DNA of 64,000 bases from Lysobacter gummosus (GCF_001442805.1 NZ_CP011131.1:2294001-2358000), one strand, 5' to 3'; shown: positions 34,372 through 44,161, counted from the stretch's first letter. Notes: generated by a model not told the origin, from the sequence alone. Program-made: numbers and translations.

Positions 34372-34662
34372 ATGGAACTGCTGACGCTGGAACACTTCGC
34401 CGGGCATGTGAACGAGACCTACTCGGCGCAACTCAACGACAGCGAGGTGCCGTTCGTGCTGGTCGAGGCGCGCGCGCTGAGCACGCGGCCGCAGCAGGCG
34501 GCGCGGGCGCCGTTCTCACTGCTGTTCCGCAATGCTTCGGCGTTCCTGTTTCCGCAGCAGACCTATGTGATGCGCCACGATTCGATCGGCGAGGTCGGCA
34601 TTTTCCTGGTGCCGGTCGCGCGCGAACGCGAAGGTTTTCTTTACCAGGCGATCTTCAACTGA
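34372..34662 (+). CDS. DUF6916-like protein of the tail-collar locus
   Basis: A 96-residue protein, MELLTLEHFAGHVNETYSAQ..., with FSLLFRNASAFLFPQQTYVM and IGEVGIFLVPVARE. The pattern (small, FxLxF core, QxTYxxxHxxLGxxxLFLVP) matches the family often found next to microcystin-dependent/tail-collar proteins, annotated DUF6916. Function unknown. It converges on the collar-gene operon. A dyad with a TGTTCT tail (34673-34692) follows and could terminate transcription. Confidence 0.78.
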   Translation: MELLTLEHFAGHVNETYSAQLNDSEVPFVLVEARALSTRPQQAARAPFSLLFRNASAFLFPQQTYVMRHDSIGEVGIFLVPVAREREGFLYQAIFN

Positions 34663-34672
34663 GATCGGATCG

Positions 34673-34692
34673 GGCCGATCCGCGGATCGGCC
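34673..34692 (+). terminator. dyad after the DUF6916-like gene
   Basis: A perfect 20-bp palindrome GGCCGATCCG/CGGATCGGCC followed by TGTTCT, 11 bp past the stop codon. Plausible weak intrinsic terminator. Confidence 0.5.
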
Positions 34693-34775
34693 TGTTCTAA
34701 GGTTTTCATCGATGACCACTGCGTGCGCGAATCTCGGTGCGCGGTCCTGCCGCGCGCCGCCGCGGCCATGCGCTT

Positions 34776-34795
34776 GCCGGCAATCGATTGCCGGC
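34776..34795 (-). terminator. palindrome at the end of the collar operon
   Basis: A perfect 20-bp palindrome GCCGGCAATC/GATTGCCGGC, 15 bp past the GNAT stop on the minus strand, with only a weak following T-rich stretch absent. Either a terminator for the collar-GNAT operon or a binding site. Confidence 0.4.
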
Positions 34796-34809
34796 GCACC
34801 CATCCCAAG

Positions 34810-35370
34810 TCAACGCATATCCGATTCCCAGCGCATCAACGCATGCGTCGGCATCGCGTCCACGACCACGAAGCCCAGCCGCTCGTACAGACGCCGCGCG
34901 CCGTGATTGCCGTGTTCCACGTGCAGGCGCATGCCGCGTCCCAGCGCGCGCGCTTCGTCCTGCGCCCACACGATCAGCGCCCCGCCGATGCCGCTGCCGC
35001 GCGCGGATTCGTCCAGGCTGATATCGACCAGCAGATGCTCCGGCGCGGTGCGTTGCAGATAAATGCGTCCGAGCCGCTGGCCGTCGCGTTCGACCATCAG
35101 GAAATCCGCGCGCTGGTAATGGCGGATGTAGTGCACGTGCTGCATCGTGAACTGTTGGTCCAGAAACGCATGCAGTGCCTGCGCCGGCCAACCCATCGGC
35201 GCGAACTCCTGCGCGCGCAGGCGCCGGTACATGCCGCGCAGCCAGTCGATGTCGTGCGTGCGCGCCGCGCGCACGGCGATCCCGCGTCCGCTCAGGGACG
35301 CGGGAAGCTCCAGGGCGCCGCCGTGCGCGTCGGGAAACGCGAGCGGCGAGGCGGACTGCAAGGCGTGCAT
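34810..35370 (-). CDS. GNAT family N-acetyltransferase in the tail-collar operon
   Basis: A 186-residue acetyltransferase. Motif A: LLVDISLDESARGSGIGGAL (R-G-S-G-I-G pyrophosphate loop); later RLYERLGFVVVDAMPTHALM. The N-terminal extension (about 30 residues) precedes the domain (IAVRAARTHDIDWLRGMYRR). It starts 5 bp after the stop of the third collar gene, so it is clearly co-transcribed. GNAT genes recur next to such collar genes and may modify the collar proteins; this is inference. Confidence 0.9.
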   Translation of the reverse strand: MHALQSASPLAFPDAHGGALELPASLSGRGIAVRAARTHDIDWLRGMYRRLRAQEFAPMGWPAQALHAFLDQQFTMQHVHYIRHYQRADFLMVERDGQRLGRIYLQRTAPEHLLVDISLDESARGSGIGGALIVWAQDEARALGRGMRLHVEHGNHGARRLYERLGFVVVDAMPTHALMRWESDMR

Positions 35371-35375
35371 CCGGC

Positions 35376-35903
35376 TCAGGGGAACGAGGGGAAGATGCCT
35401 TCCAGCGCGATGCAGAAATTCATCGCGAGGTAGGGCTGCCGGTTTTCGTGCGGCTGGCCGTTGCCGGTGGGCAGCACCGCCGACGGCGAGAACGACGTGT
35501 TCGGCGTGCCCGGGGCGAAGGCGAAGCTGGCCGGCGTTCCCAGGCTGTTGCCCGAACTCGGCGAGCCGGCGCGCTTGCTGGTGTCGTTCTGGCCGTAGAG
35601 CTGGACGATGTGGTTGTGCGTCGGCATTTCGTTGGTGGTCAGGGTGACGCTGTTGGAGCCGAAGGTCTCGCCCATCGAGCGATCCGTCAAGCCCGGGCCC
35701 TGGCCTTGTTCGCAACCGGCGCGGTTGACGAAGTTCGGCAACTGGAACGTGGTCTGGCCGTTGCCGCCGTACTGGGTGCCCAGCAGCGCGAACAAGGCGG
35801 TGTTCTGCTGGATCGGCAGGGTTTGGCCGGCGCAGAAGGCCCAGCCGCGCGGGGCGAAGTTGAAACCGAAGATCTGTATCTGGCCGATGAAGGGCTCAGT
35901 CAT
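35376..35903 (-). CDS. phage tail-collar / microcystin-dependent-type protein 3
   Basis: A 175-residue tail-collar protein. Family signature at the N-terminus: FIGQIQIFGFNFAPRGWAFC then AGQTLPIQQNTALFALLGTQ and YGGNGQTTFQLPNF, followed by the MPTHNH His motif (residues about 93-98) and the ending QPYLAMNFCIALEGIFPSF. The same fold occurs in short tail fibres and in chromosomal microcystin-dependent proteins of unknown role. No signal peptide. Third of three tandem paralogues. Confidence 0.93.
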   Translation of the reverse strand: MTEPFIGQIQIFGFNFAPRGWAFCAGQTLPIQQNTALFALLGTQYGGNGQTTFQLPNFVNRAGCEQGQGPGLTDRSMGETFGSNSVTLTTNEMPTHNHIVQLYGQNDTSKRAGSPSSGNSLGTPASFAFAPGTPNTSFSPSAVLPTGNGQPHENRQPYLAMNFCIALEGIFPSFP

Positions 35904-35972
35904 GGGTGTGTCCTCTTGAATCTGTCCCGGGCCGCGCGCCAGGCGCGCCGGCCGGAGAGCGGGCGAATGGGA

Positions 35973-36503
35973 TCAGGACTGCGACGGGAAGATGCCGGCC
36001 CAGGCGATGCAGTACTGCACCGTCAGCGTGGGCATCGTGTTGTCGTGCGGCTGGTTGTTGCCGGCCGAGCTCGTGCAGTTGGTCGCCATCGGAATCGGGT
36101 CCAGTCCGGTGATGTCGGTGAGGTACATGGTGTCGCCGCTCAACGCGCCCAGTTGCAGATTCGTCGCCGGTGCGTTGGCGGTGGCCGCGGTGGTGGTCGC
36201 CAACAACGTGTGCGTGTGCGACGGCATCTGATTGCCGATCAGGGTCACCGATTCGCTGCCGGACCTCTGGCCGATGACGTAATTGCTCAGGCCGGGGCCG
36301 GCGCCCTGGTGGATCGGCACGCGGCCTTGCAGGTCGGGCAGATTGAAAAAGGTCTGGCCGTCGCCGCCGTAGGTGGTGCCGAGCAGGGTGAACAGCACTT
36401 CGTACTCGGCGATGGACACCGAGGCGCCGTTGCAGGCAAACCAGCCGTTCGGTGTGCGGCCGAAGGCGAATAGGCGGATTTCTCCGACGAAGGGTTGGCT
36501 CAT
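35973..36503 (-). CDS. phage tail-collar / microcystin-dependent-type protein 2
   Basis: A 176-residue paralogue: FVGEIRLFAFGRTPNGWFAC, YEVLFTLLGTTYGGDGQTFF, MPSHTH and MPTLTVQYCIAWAGIFPSQ. It is the most divergent of the three in the middle (Ala/Thr-rich TTTAATANAPATN), where specificity of these proteins usually resides. No export signal. Gaps to the flanking collar genes are 69 and 79 bp. Confidence 0.93.
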   Translation of the reverse strand: MSQPFVGEIRLFAFGRTPNGWFACNGASVSIAEYEVLFTLLGTTYGGDGQTFFNLPDLQGRVPIHQGAGPGLSNYVIGQRSGSESVTLIGNQMPSHTHTLLATTTAATANAPATNLQLGALSGDTMYLTDITGLDPIPMATNCTSSAGNNQPHDNTMPTLTVQYCIAWAGIFPSQS

Positions 36504-36582
36504 GAGATGAACTCCGTAAACAGTGGATCGTGCAAGTCGATCGCGGTCGGCGCGGACGCGGTTGCGCGTCGATGGCGTGGCG

Positions 36583-37113
36583 TCAGTTGCGCGACGGATA
36601 GATGCCTTGCAACGCGATACAGAAGTTGATCGTCAGATACGGCTGGATGTTGGAATGCGGCTGGGTGTTGCCCGCCGACGCGAGGGTGTTCTGGCCCAGC
36701 GGGACCTGCGGGCCGCCGGTGTTGGCGTAGATCTGGGAAGTGTCGTTGCCGTACAGCGCATCGCGCGGGCTGCGGGTGGTCGCCGCGGCGGTGATGCCGG
36801 ACATGAGATGGTTGTGGGTCGGCAATTGCGGCGACAGCAGGGTGACGTTCTCGACACCGCCGGTTTCGCCGATGTTGTACGGCGTCGGGCTCCAGCCGCC
36901 GTCGGCCGACTGGCCGAAGCCCACCGGCGTGCGGCTTTGCATGTTGGGCAGCGCGAAGGTGGTCGTGCCGTTGCCGCCGTACTGGGTGCCCAGCAGCGAG
37001 AACAAGGCCTGGTTTTGCGCGATGGCCAATAGCTGGCCGTTGCAGGTCGCGAATCCCTTGGGCGCGAACGCAAAGCCGACGGTGATGATTTGTCCTAGGA
37101 ATACTTCTGTCAT
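36583..37113 (-). CDS. phage tail-collar / microcystin-dependent-type protein 1
   Basis: A 176-residue paralogue, first in the operon: FLGQIITVGFAFAPKGFATC, QALFSLLGTQYGGNGTTTFA, LPTHNH and QPYLTINFCIALQGIYPSRN. The frame is open further upstream (to 37245), but family conservation starts at MTEVFLGQ and GGGGAAGAGA lies just before it. No other phage structural genes are near, so this is a chromosomal collar cluster rather than a prophage. Confidence 0.93.
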   Translation of the reverse strand: MTEVFLGQIITVGFAFAPKGFATCNGQLLAIAQNQALFSLLGTQYGGNGTTTFALPNMQSRTPVGFGQSADGGWSPTPYNIGETGGVENVTLLSPQLPTHNHLMSGITAAATTRSPRDALYGNDTSQIYANTGGPQVPLGQNTLASAGNTQPHSNIQPYLTINFCIALQGIYPSRN

Positions 37114-37426
37114 CTCTTCCCCCAGAGGATGGTTCCGGGCGCCGTGCGCGCTTGCGGACGAAAATCCCGGGCCACCGCTCGGCCCCTCCGCGCACGGCGG
37201 GTAGGACCGGTCCGATCGGATCGGGCATGGCGCACGGGGCGCCATGACCTTGCTTAACGCAATGTCGCGGCAAAGGCGGCCGGTTTTGTGATCGAACTGC
37301 GTATTTGGTCATGAAAGGGGCGCGCCAGGAGCGGTGGGCGCGCGGACGAACGACCTATCCAGACAGCGGGAACGTCCGCAGGACACGTCCAGAAGGCGGT
37401 TTTGCGGGCATCAGGGGATCACAGCC
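37114..37426. other. 313-bp divergent region between collar operon and autotransporter
   Basis: Should contain promoters for both units. No gene-like ORF. AGGGG at 37414-37418 is the Shine-Dalgarno of the autotransporter. I could not identify a shared operator by eye. Confidence 0.5.
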
Positions 37427-40400
37427 ATGCAGCAACAGTCAGCGCGTCATTCGGGCGTTTCGTTGGCCCGTCCGGCCGTCTCGTCGGAACCGGACCGGTT
37501 CGCTATTCGTTGGATCGGGCCGGCCATGCGCCGGTTCGCGCTGTTGCTGATGTGCCTCGGCCTGACGGCCTGGTCCAGCGGTGCCTGGGCGGCGCCTTCG
37601 GTCTTTTGCGGGCCGTTCAATATCAGCGTGACCAACAACGGCGCGCACATCATCGACGCCAGCGCCTGCGACGGCCCGGACAACCTGGGCATCGGCGGCG
37701 TCGGCGCGCCGGGCTACGTTCCGCCCACGCACGGCATCGTCACCATCTCGCAGTTCAGTCCGCAGACCGTCACCTACACCCATAACGGCGACAGCGCGAC
37801 CAGCGACAGTTTCGTCTTCAACGACGGCACCGGCGGCACGGTCAACGTCACCGTGACCATCGCGCCGTCGGCGAGCCCGATCGTGGTGTCGCCGGCGTCG
37901 ATCTCGCCCGCGCTGGGCCTGCCATTCAGCCAGGCGCTGAGCGCCACCGGCGGTGTCTCACCGTACGTGTTCAACCTCAGCGCCGGCACGCTGCCGACGG
38001 GCATGACCTTCAGCGCCGGCGCCTTCGGCGGCACCCCGACCCGGCGCGGCAGCTTCACGGTCAACATCGGCGTGACCGATTCGACCGCGCCGACGCCGCT
38101 GACCACCACCAAGTCCTACACCTTCACCATTCCCAACACGCCGCCGACGATCGGCCCGGCGGCGTTGCCGACGCCGGCGCGCACGGTGGCGTATTCGACC
38201 ACGCTCACCAGCAGCGGCGGCGTGGCGCCGTATACCTATACCCTGGAAGCGGTGCCCGGCCCGCTGCCGCCCGGATTGAGCCTGAGCGCGGGGGGCGTGA
38301 TCAGCGGAACGCCGACGGTCTCCGGGACGTTCACGTTCCGGATCAAGTCGAAGGACAGCAGCACGGCCAACGACGGCTCGGATAATTTCGGACTCAAGGA
38401 CTATACGGTCACGGTCATCGAACCGCCGACCATCGTGGTCAACCCGGCCACCATCCCGGGCGCCACCGTCGCCGTCGCCTACAGCCAGACCTTTACCGGC
38501 AGCGGCGGCACCGCGCCGTATACGTTCGCGATTTCCGCTGGCGCATTGCCGGCAGGGCTCGCGCTCAATACCACCACCGGCGACCTGACCGGCACGCCGA
38601 CCGCGGCGGGCACGTTCAACTTCACCGTGCGCGCCACCGATAACGCCAACTTCTCCGGTACCCGCGCCTATACGTTGGCGGTCGCTCCGCCGACGATCTT
38701 GATCGCGCCGACCACCTTGACCAACGGCACGGTCGCCGCGGCCTACAGCCAGACCATCACCGCCAGCGGCGGCATCGCGCCGTACACCTACGCGATCAGC
38801 GCCGGTGCGTTGCCGGCCGGGCTGAGCCTGAGCAGCGCCGGCGTACTGAGCGGCACGCCTACCGCGGGCGGCACCTTCAACTTCACCGTCACCGCGACCG
38901 GCAGCAGCACCGGCACCGGCGCGCCGCATACCGGTTCGCGTGCGTATGCGCTGGTCATCGCCGCGCCGACGATCAATCTGCCGGCGACCACACTGGCCAA
39001 TGCGACCCAGGACCAGGCGTACAGCGCGACCTTGAACGCCGCCAGCGGCGGCACCGCGCCGTACACCTATGCGATCACCGCCGGCGCGCTGCCGGCGGGC
39101 ATCGCCCTGAGCAGCGCCGGCGCCTTGTCGGGTACGCCGACCTTGGCCGGCACGTACAACTTCAGCGTCACCGCCACCGACAGCAGCACCGGCAGCGGGC
39201 CTTACAGCTCGGCGCCGCGCGGCTATACGCTGCAGGTGACCAACATTCCGCCGGTGGCCAATCCGGTCACGCAGTCGGTGAGCTACAACGCCGGCCCCAC
39301 CGGGATCGCGCTGAACACCACCGGCGGCGGCGTCGCCACTTCGGTGGCGATCGGCACCGCGCCGGCGCACGGCACGGCGATCGCGTCGGGGCTGTCGATC
39401 ACCTACCAGCCCACTGTGGGCTATGCCGGCCCGGATAGTTTCACCTACACCGCGACCAACAGCGCCGGAACCTCGGCGCCGGCCACGGTCACGATCACCG
39501 TGCTGCCGCCGGGCATCACGGTGACCGCGTCGGGCCCGTTGACCGTGCAGGTCGGCACCGCCTACACCCAGACCTTCACCTGGAATGGCGGCGCGCAGCC
39601 GTTCAGCGGTTACGCCGTGACCGGTCTGCCGGCCGGCTTGAGCATCACCGGCAACACCGCCAACAGCGTGACCGTGAGCGGTACGCCGAGCGCGGCGGGC
39701 AGCTTCGCGCTCAACGCCAGTGCGACCGACAGCAGCACCGGCAGCGGCCCGTTCACCACCAGCCAGGCCTTCACCCTGACGGTAAGCGCGCCGACGCTGA
39801 GCATGACCCCGGCCGCAGGCACTTTGAGCACGACGTACGGTGCCGCCTACAGTCAGGCCTTCGTCGCCAGCGGCGGTACGCCGACTTACAGCTACGCCGT
39901 TTCGGCGGGCGCCTTGCCGGCCGGCCTGAGCCTGGATGCCGCCACCGGCCTGTTGTCGGGTACGCCGACCGTGACCGGTCTGTTCACCTTCTCGGTGCGC
40001 GCGACCGACAGCTCCACCGGAGCCGGCGCACCGTTCTCGCGCACGCAGAATTACGTGCTGCAGGTGGCCGCGCCGACCATCGTGATCGCGCCGCCCACCT
40101 TGCCGGGCGCACAGATCGCCGCGAGCTACAGCGAAGCGTTGAGCGCGAGCGGCGGTATCGCTCCATACGCCTACACGATCACCGGCGGCGCCCTGCCGGC
40201 CGGCGTGAGCCTGAGCAGCGCCGGCACGATCAGCGGCACGCCCACCGCGGGCGGCACCTTCAACTTCACCGTCACCGCGACCGATGCGCACGGCCAGACC
40301 GGTTCGCAGGCCTACTCGGTGATCGTGGCCGCGGCGACGATCGTCGTCGCGCCGGCCGCGCTGCCCAACGGCGGCGTCGCGCAGGCGTACAGCCAGACGC

Positions 40401-43400
40401 TGACCGCGTCGGGCGGCACGCCGGGCTACAGCTTCGCTCTCACCGCCGGCGCCTTGCCGGCCGGTGTGAGCCTGAGCAGCACGGGCACGATCAGCGGCAC
40501 GCCCACCGCGGGCGGCACGTTCAACTTCACCGTCACCGCGACCGACAGCAGCACCGGCAGCGGCCCATACACCGGTTCGCACGCTTACTCGCTGACCATC
40601 GGCGCCTCGACCATCGTGCTGCCGGCGACCTCGCTGGCGAACGCGACGGTGGCCTCGGCCTACAGCGCCAGCCTCAATCCGGCCACGGGCGGCACCTCGC
40701 CGTATTCGTACGCGCTGGCTTCGGGCAGCTTGCCCGCGGGCATCAGCTTCAGCAGCGCCGGCCAGCTTTCCGGCACGCCGAGCGCGCCGGGCACCTTCAA
40801 CTTCACCGTCGTCGCCACCGACAGCAGCACCGGCACCGGTCCTTACAGCTCGGCGCCGCAGAGCTACACCCTGGTGGTCAACGACATCGTGCCGGTCGCC
40901 AATCCGCTGACGCCGCCGCCCGTGGCTTACGACAGCCCGCCGGTTTCCTTCGCCGCGAACACCAGCGGCGGCATCGCGGCGTCGATCGCTATCGCGGCTC
41001 CGCCTGCGCACGGCACCGCCAGCGTCAGCGGTTTGAACATCGTCTATCAGCCGAGCCCGGGCTACGCCGGACCCGATCCGTTCACCTACACGGCCAGCAA
41101 CAGCGTCGGTACCTCGGCTCCGGCCGCGGTGAATGTCACCGTGGCCAATCCGATCATTTCCGTGACGGCGTCGGATCCGCTGACCACGCAGGTCGGCGCG
41201 GCCTATACCCAGACCTTCACCTGGAATGGCGGCGCGCAGCCGTTCAGCGGCTACAACGTCGCCGGTCTGCCGGCGGGTCTGAGCATCACCGGCAACACCG
41301 CCAACAGCGTGACCGTCAGCGGCACGCCGACCGCGGCCGGCAGCTTCCCGCTCAACGCCAGCGCCACCGACAGCAGCACCGGTAACGGCCCGTTCCTTCA
41401 GGCGCAAGCCTTCGTGTTGACGGTGAGCGCGCCGACCCTGGCGATGACGCCGGCGCCGGGCAATCTGCCGATGAACTACGGCGTCGCCTCGACCATCAAC
41501 TTCGCCGCTTCCGGCGGCACCGCGCCATACAGCTTCAGCCTGGCCAGCGGCTCCTTGCCGATCGGGGTGAGCTTCAGTTCGGCCGGCGTGCTCAGCGGTA
41601 CGCCGACGGTGCCGGGCAACTACAACATCGCGGTGCGCGTGCAAGATTCCAGCACCGGCACCGGCGCCCCGTTCGCGCTGCAGCAGAGCTACACCATCGT
41701 GGTCGCGACCCCGGTCATCGCGATCGATCCGCCGACCCTGCCCAACGGCACCGCCGCGGTTGCCTATAACGCCACCCTGAGCAGCACCGGCGGCGTCGCT
41801 CCGTACAGCTACTCGCTGCTCAGCGGCGCGTTGCCGGTCGGCATGAGCTTCAGCTCGGCCGGCGTGTTCTCCGGCGTGCCTCGCTCGGACGGCAATTTCA
41901 GCCTCACCGTGCGATCCACCGACAACAACGGCCAGACCGCGTCGAAGCTCTACACCTTCACCATCGACCCGGCGACCGTGGTGATCGCTCCGGCGACATT
42001 GCCGGGCGGCATCGTCGGCGTGGCCTACAACCAGACGCTGACCAGCAGCGGCGGCATCGCGCCGTACAGCTATGCGATCGTCTCGGGCAATCTGCCGATC
42101 GGCGTGAGCTTCAGCTCGGCGGGTGTGTTGAGCGGCACGCCGGCCACGGCCGGCAGCTACACCGCCAACATCCGCTCCACCGACGACGCCGGCTATAACA
42201 CCACGGTGCCGTACACCATCGTGATCGCCGACGCGGTCCCGGTGGCGGTGGACGACAGCGCGACCACGCCGTCCAACCAGCCGGTCACCGTGAACGTCAC
42301 CGCCAACGACACCGGCATCATCACCGCCGTCGCGGTGGCCTCGGCGCCGGCGCACGGCACCGCGACCGCCAGCGGCATCAACGTGATCTACACGCCGGCC
42401 GCGAACTACTTCGGCAGCGACAGCTTCACCTACACCGCCAGCGGCCCGGGCGGCACCTCGGCGCCGGCCACGGTCAGCATCACCGTGACCGCCTTGCCGG
42501 TGCCGGTGGGCCAGCCGCAGAACGTGACCACGCTGCAGACGCAGGCGGTCACCATCGACGCCGCCAACGGCGCCAGCGGCAGTCCCTTCACCGGCGTGAC
42601 CTTGCTGACGACGCCGAGCTCGGGCACGGCGGTGGTGCAGGGCACGCAGATCCTCTACACGCCCGCGGCCGACACCGTCGGCGCGATCGTGTTGACCTAC
42701 ACGCTCAACAACGCCTTCGGCCCGTCCGCGCCGATCACCTCGACCATCACCGTCAACGCGGTGCCGGTCGCGCAATCGCGGCGCGTGCGTACCGTGGCGG
42801 GCGCGACGATCACCGTCGATCTGACCTTGGGCGCGCGAGGCGGTCCGTTCACCGCGGCCAATCTGGTGTCGCTGACGCCGGCCAACGCCGGCACGGCGAC
42901 GGTCGGCGCATCGGGCGGCACCTATGAGCTGCGCTACACCTCGGTGATCGGCTATTCCGGCGTCACCGTGGCCAGCTTCACCCTCAACAACGCCTATGCG
43001 ACCTCGGCGGTGGCTACGATCGAAATCGAAGTCATGCCGCGCAGCGATCCTTCCAAGGACCCGGAAGTGCTGGGCATCCTCAACGCCCAGGCCGAGGCGG
43101 CGCGCCGCTTCGCCAGTTCGCAGATCGGCAACTTCCAGCAGCGCATGGAAGGCCTGCACGACGGCGGCACGGCGGGCACGCGCTTCGACAACGGCCTGAG
43201 CTTCTCGATCGACTCGCGTTGCCGCGACGAAGCGCGGCGCACGCCGGGCAGCGATTGCCGTCAACCGATGCTCGGCGACGAGCGCGCCTCGCTCGAACCC
43301 AAGCCGGCGGTGGAAGGCACCGGTCCGCAGTACGGCATCTGGACCGGCGGCACCATCAACAGCGGCAACCGCGACGGTCGCGGCGGCGGCTCGGCCGGGC

Positions 43401-44161
43401 TGGACTTCGAGACCAGCGGCATCAGCCTGGGCGCGGATTACCGCCTGCGTCGCGACTTCGCCTTCGGCGGCGGCATCGGCTACGGCCGCGACGACACCGA
43501 TGTCGGCACGCGCGGCAGCCGCAGCAAGGGCGAGAGCTACAGCGCGGTGTTGTACGCCAGCTACCACCCGGGCGAGAGCTTCTATCTCGACGGCTTGCTG
43601 GGTTACCAGTGGATGTCGTTCGACTCGCGCCGCTACGTCACCGACACCGGCGGCATGGTCCGCGGCAGCCGCGACGGCAACCAGTGGTTCGCGTCGGTCT
43701 CCGCCGGCATGGACTACCAGCGCGATCGCCTGCGCGTGTCGCCCTACGCCCGCGTGGACGTGGCGCGCGCCACTCTCGACGGTTACACCGAGAACGGCGA
43801 TCCGCAGTACGTGCTGGCTTATCGCGAGCAGGATGTCGATACCACCACCACCAGCCTGGGCCTGCGCGTGGATTACCGTTACCCGGTGCGTTGGGGCACG
43901 TTCTCGCCGCAGTTGCGCCTGGAATACCAGCACGACTTCCAGGACGACAGCTTCGCGACGATGAGCTATGCCGACATGATCGGCGGCCCGTTCTACCGTG
44001 CGCGCCTGCAGGGTCTGGACCGCAACCGCTTCGTGTTCGGCCTGGGCGCGGTGTTGCAGAGCGAGCGCGACTGGGCGCTGCGCTTCGAATACCGCGGATT
44101 GTTCGGCAGCGGCAACGACGACGACAACAGCTTCATGATCAACTTCGAGAAGAAGTACTGA
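37427..44161 (+). CDS. giant autotransporter with about 20 Ig-like modules
   Basis: A 2,244-residue type V secreted protein. A long leader contains the signal core (RRFALLLMCLGLTAWSSGAW, cleavage near AWA-A). The passenger has about 14 putative-Ig (He_PIG) modules with GGxxPYxYxLxxGxLPxGxS and SGTPTxxGxFxF, and about six cadherin/Big_9-type modules (APAHGT, YxPxxxYxGxDxFTYTA). Modules 6-11 (38963-40603) are tandemly repeated as 12-17 (40604-42229). A stalk with a Cys pair precedes a C-terminal autotransporter barrel (about 1960-2244, ending NFEKKY). Likely an adhesin. An ATG at 37526 is an alternative start. Confidence 0.93.
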   Translation: MQQQSARHSGVSLARPAVSSEPDRFAIRWIGPAMRRFALLLMCLGLTAWSSGAWAAPSVFCGPFNISVTNNGAHIIDASACDGPDNLGIGGVGAPGYVPPTHGIVTISQFSPQTVTYTHNGDSATSDSFVFNDGTGGTVNVTVTIAPSASPIVVSPASISPALGLPFSQALSATGGVSPYVFNLSAGTLPTGMTFSAGAFGGTPTRRGSFTVNIGVTDSTAPTPLTTTKSYTFTIPNTPPTIGPAALPTPARTVAYSTTLTSSGGVAPYTYTLEAVPGPLPPGLSLSAGGVISGTPTVSGTFTFRIKSKDSSTANDGSDNFGLKDYTVTVIEPPTIVVNPATIPGATVAVAYSQTFTGSGGTAPYTFAISAGALPAGLALNTTTGDLTGTPTAAGTFNFTVRATDNANFSGTRAYTLAVAPPTILIAPTTLTNGTVAAAYSQTITASGGIAPYTYAISAGALPAGLSLSSAGVLSGTPTAGGTFNFTVTATGSSTGTGAPHTGSRAYALVIAAPTINLPATTLANATQDQAYSATLNAASGGTAPYTYAITAGALPAGIALSSAGALSGTPTLAGTYNFSVTATDSSTGSGPYSSAPRGYTLQVTNIPPVANPVTQSVSYNAGPTGIALNTTGGGVATSVAIGTAPAHGTAIASGLSITYQPTVGYAGPDSFTYTATNSAGTSAPATVTITVLPPGITVTASGPLTVQVGTAYTQTFTWNGGAQPFSGYAVTGLPAGLSITGNTANSVTVSGTPSAAGSFALNASATDSSTGSGPFTTSQAFTLTVSAPTLSMTPAAGTLSTTYGAAYSQAFVASGGTPTYSYAVSAGALPAGLSLDAATGLLSGTPTVTGLFTFSVRATDSSTGAGAPFSRTQNYVLQVAAPTIVIAPPTLPGAQIAASYSEALSASGGIAPYAYTITGGALPAGVSLSSAGTISGTPTAGGTFNFTVTATDAHGQTGSQAYSVIVAAATIVVAPAALPNGGVAQAYSQTLTASGGTPGYSFALTAGALPAGVSLSSTGTISGTPTAGGTFNFTVTATDSSTGSGPYTGSHAYSLTIGASTIVLPATSLANATVASAYSASLNPATGGTSPYSYALASGSLPAGISFSSAGQLSGTPSAPGTFNFTVVATDSSTGTGPYSSAPQSYTLVVNDIVPVANPLTPPPVAYDSPPVSFAANTSGGIAASIAIAAPPAHGTASVSGLNIVYQPSPGYAGPDPFTYTASNSVGTSAPAAVNVTVANPIISVTASDPLTTQVGAAYTQTFTWNGGAQPFSGYNVAGLPAGLSITGNTANSVTVSGTPTAAGSFPLNASATDSSTGNGPFLQAQAFVLTVSAPTLAMTPAPGNLPMNYGVASTINFAASGGTAPYSFSLASGSLPIGVSFSSAGVLSGTPTVPGNYNIAVRVQDSSTGTGAPFALQQSYTIVVATPVIAIDPPTLPNGTAAVAYNATLSSTGGVAPYSYSLLSGALPVGMSFSSAGVFSGVPRSDGNFSLTVRSTDNNGQTASKLYTFTIDPATVVIAPATLPGGIVGVAYNQTLTSSGGIAPYSYAIVSGNLPIGVSFSSAGVLSGTPATAGSYTANIRSTDDAGYNTTVPYTIVIADAVPVAVDDSATTPSNQPVTVNVTANDTGIITAVAVASAPAHGTATASGINVIYTPAANYFGSDSFTYTASGPGGTSAPATVSITVTALPVPVGQPQNVTTLQTQAVTIDAANGASGSPFTGVTLLTTPSSGTAVVQGTQILYTPAADTVGAIVLTYTLNNAFGPSAPITSTITVNAVPVAQSRRVRTVAGATITVDLTLGARGGPFTAANLVSLTPANAGTATVGASGGTYELRYTSVIGYSGVTVASFTLNNAYATSAVATIEIEVMPRSDPSKDPEVLGILNAQAEAARRFASSQIGNFQQRMEGLHDGGTAGTRFDNGLSFSIDSRCRDEARRTPGSDCRQPMLGDERASLEPKPAVEGTGPQYGIWTGGTINSGNRDGRGGGSAGLDFETSGISLGADYRLRRDFAFGGGIGYGRDDTDVGTRGSRSKGESYSAVLYASYHPGESFYLDGLLGYQWMSFDSRRYVTDTGGMVRGSRDGNQWFASVSAGMDYQRDRLRVSPYARVDVARATLDGYTENGDPQYVLAYREQDVDTTTTSLGLRVDYRYPVRWGTFSPQLRLEYQHDFQDDSFATMSYADMIGGPFYRARLQGLDRNRFVFGLGAVLQSERDWALRFEYRGLFGSGNDDDNSFMINFEKKY
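38963..42229 (+). repeat. tandem duplication of a six-module Ig block within the autotransporter
   Basis: Block 1 is 38963-40603 and block 2 is 40604-42229. Paired landmarks: LPATTLANA/LPATSLANA, PPVANP/VPVANP, TWNGGAQPFSGY in both, APTLSMTP/APTLAMTP, and GQTGSQ/GQTASK. Some DNA stretches are identical, such as CAGACCTTCACCTGGAATGG in each copy. Confidence 0.85.

Noticed and set aside
34372..37113. Prophage
   Set aside because: Collar-domain genes alone are present. No terminase, capsid, portal, integrase, lysis genes or attachment sites are nearby.
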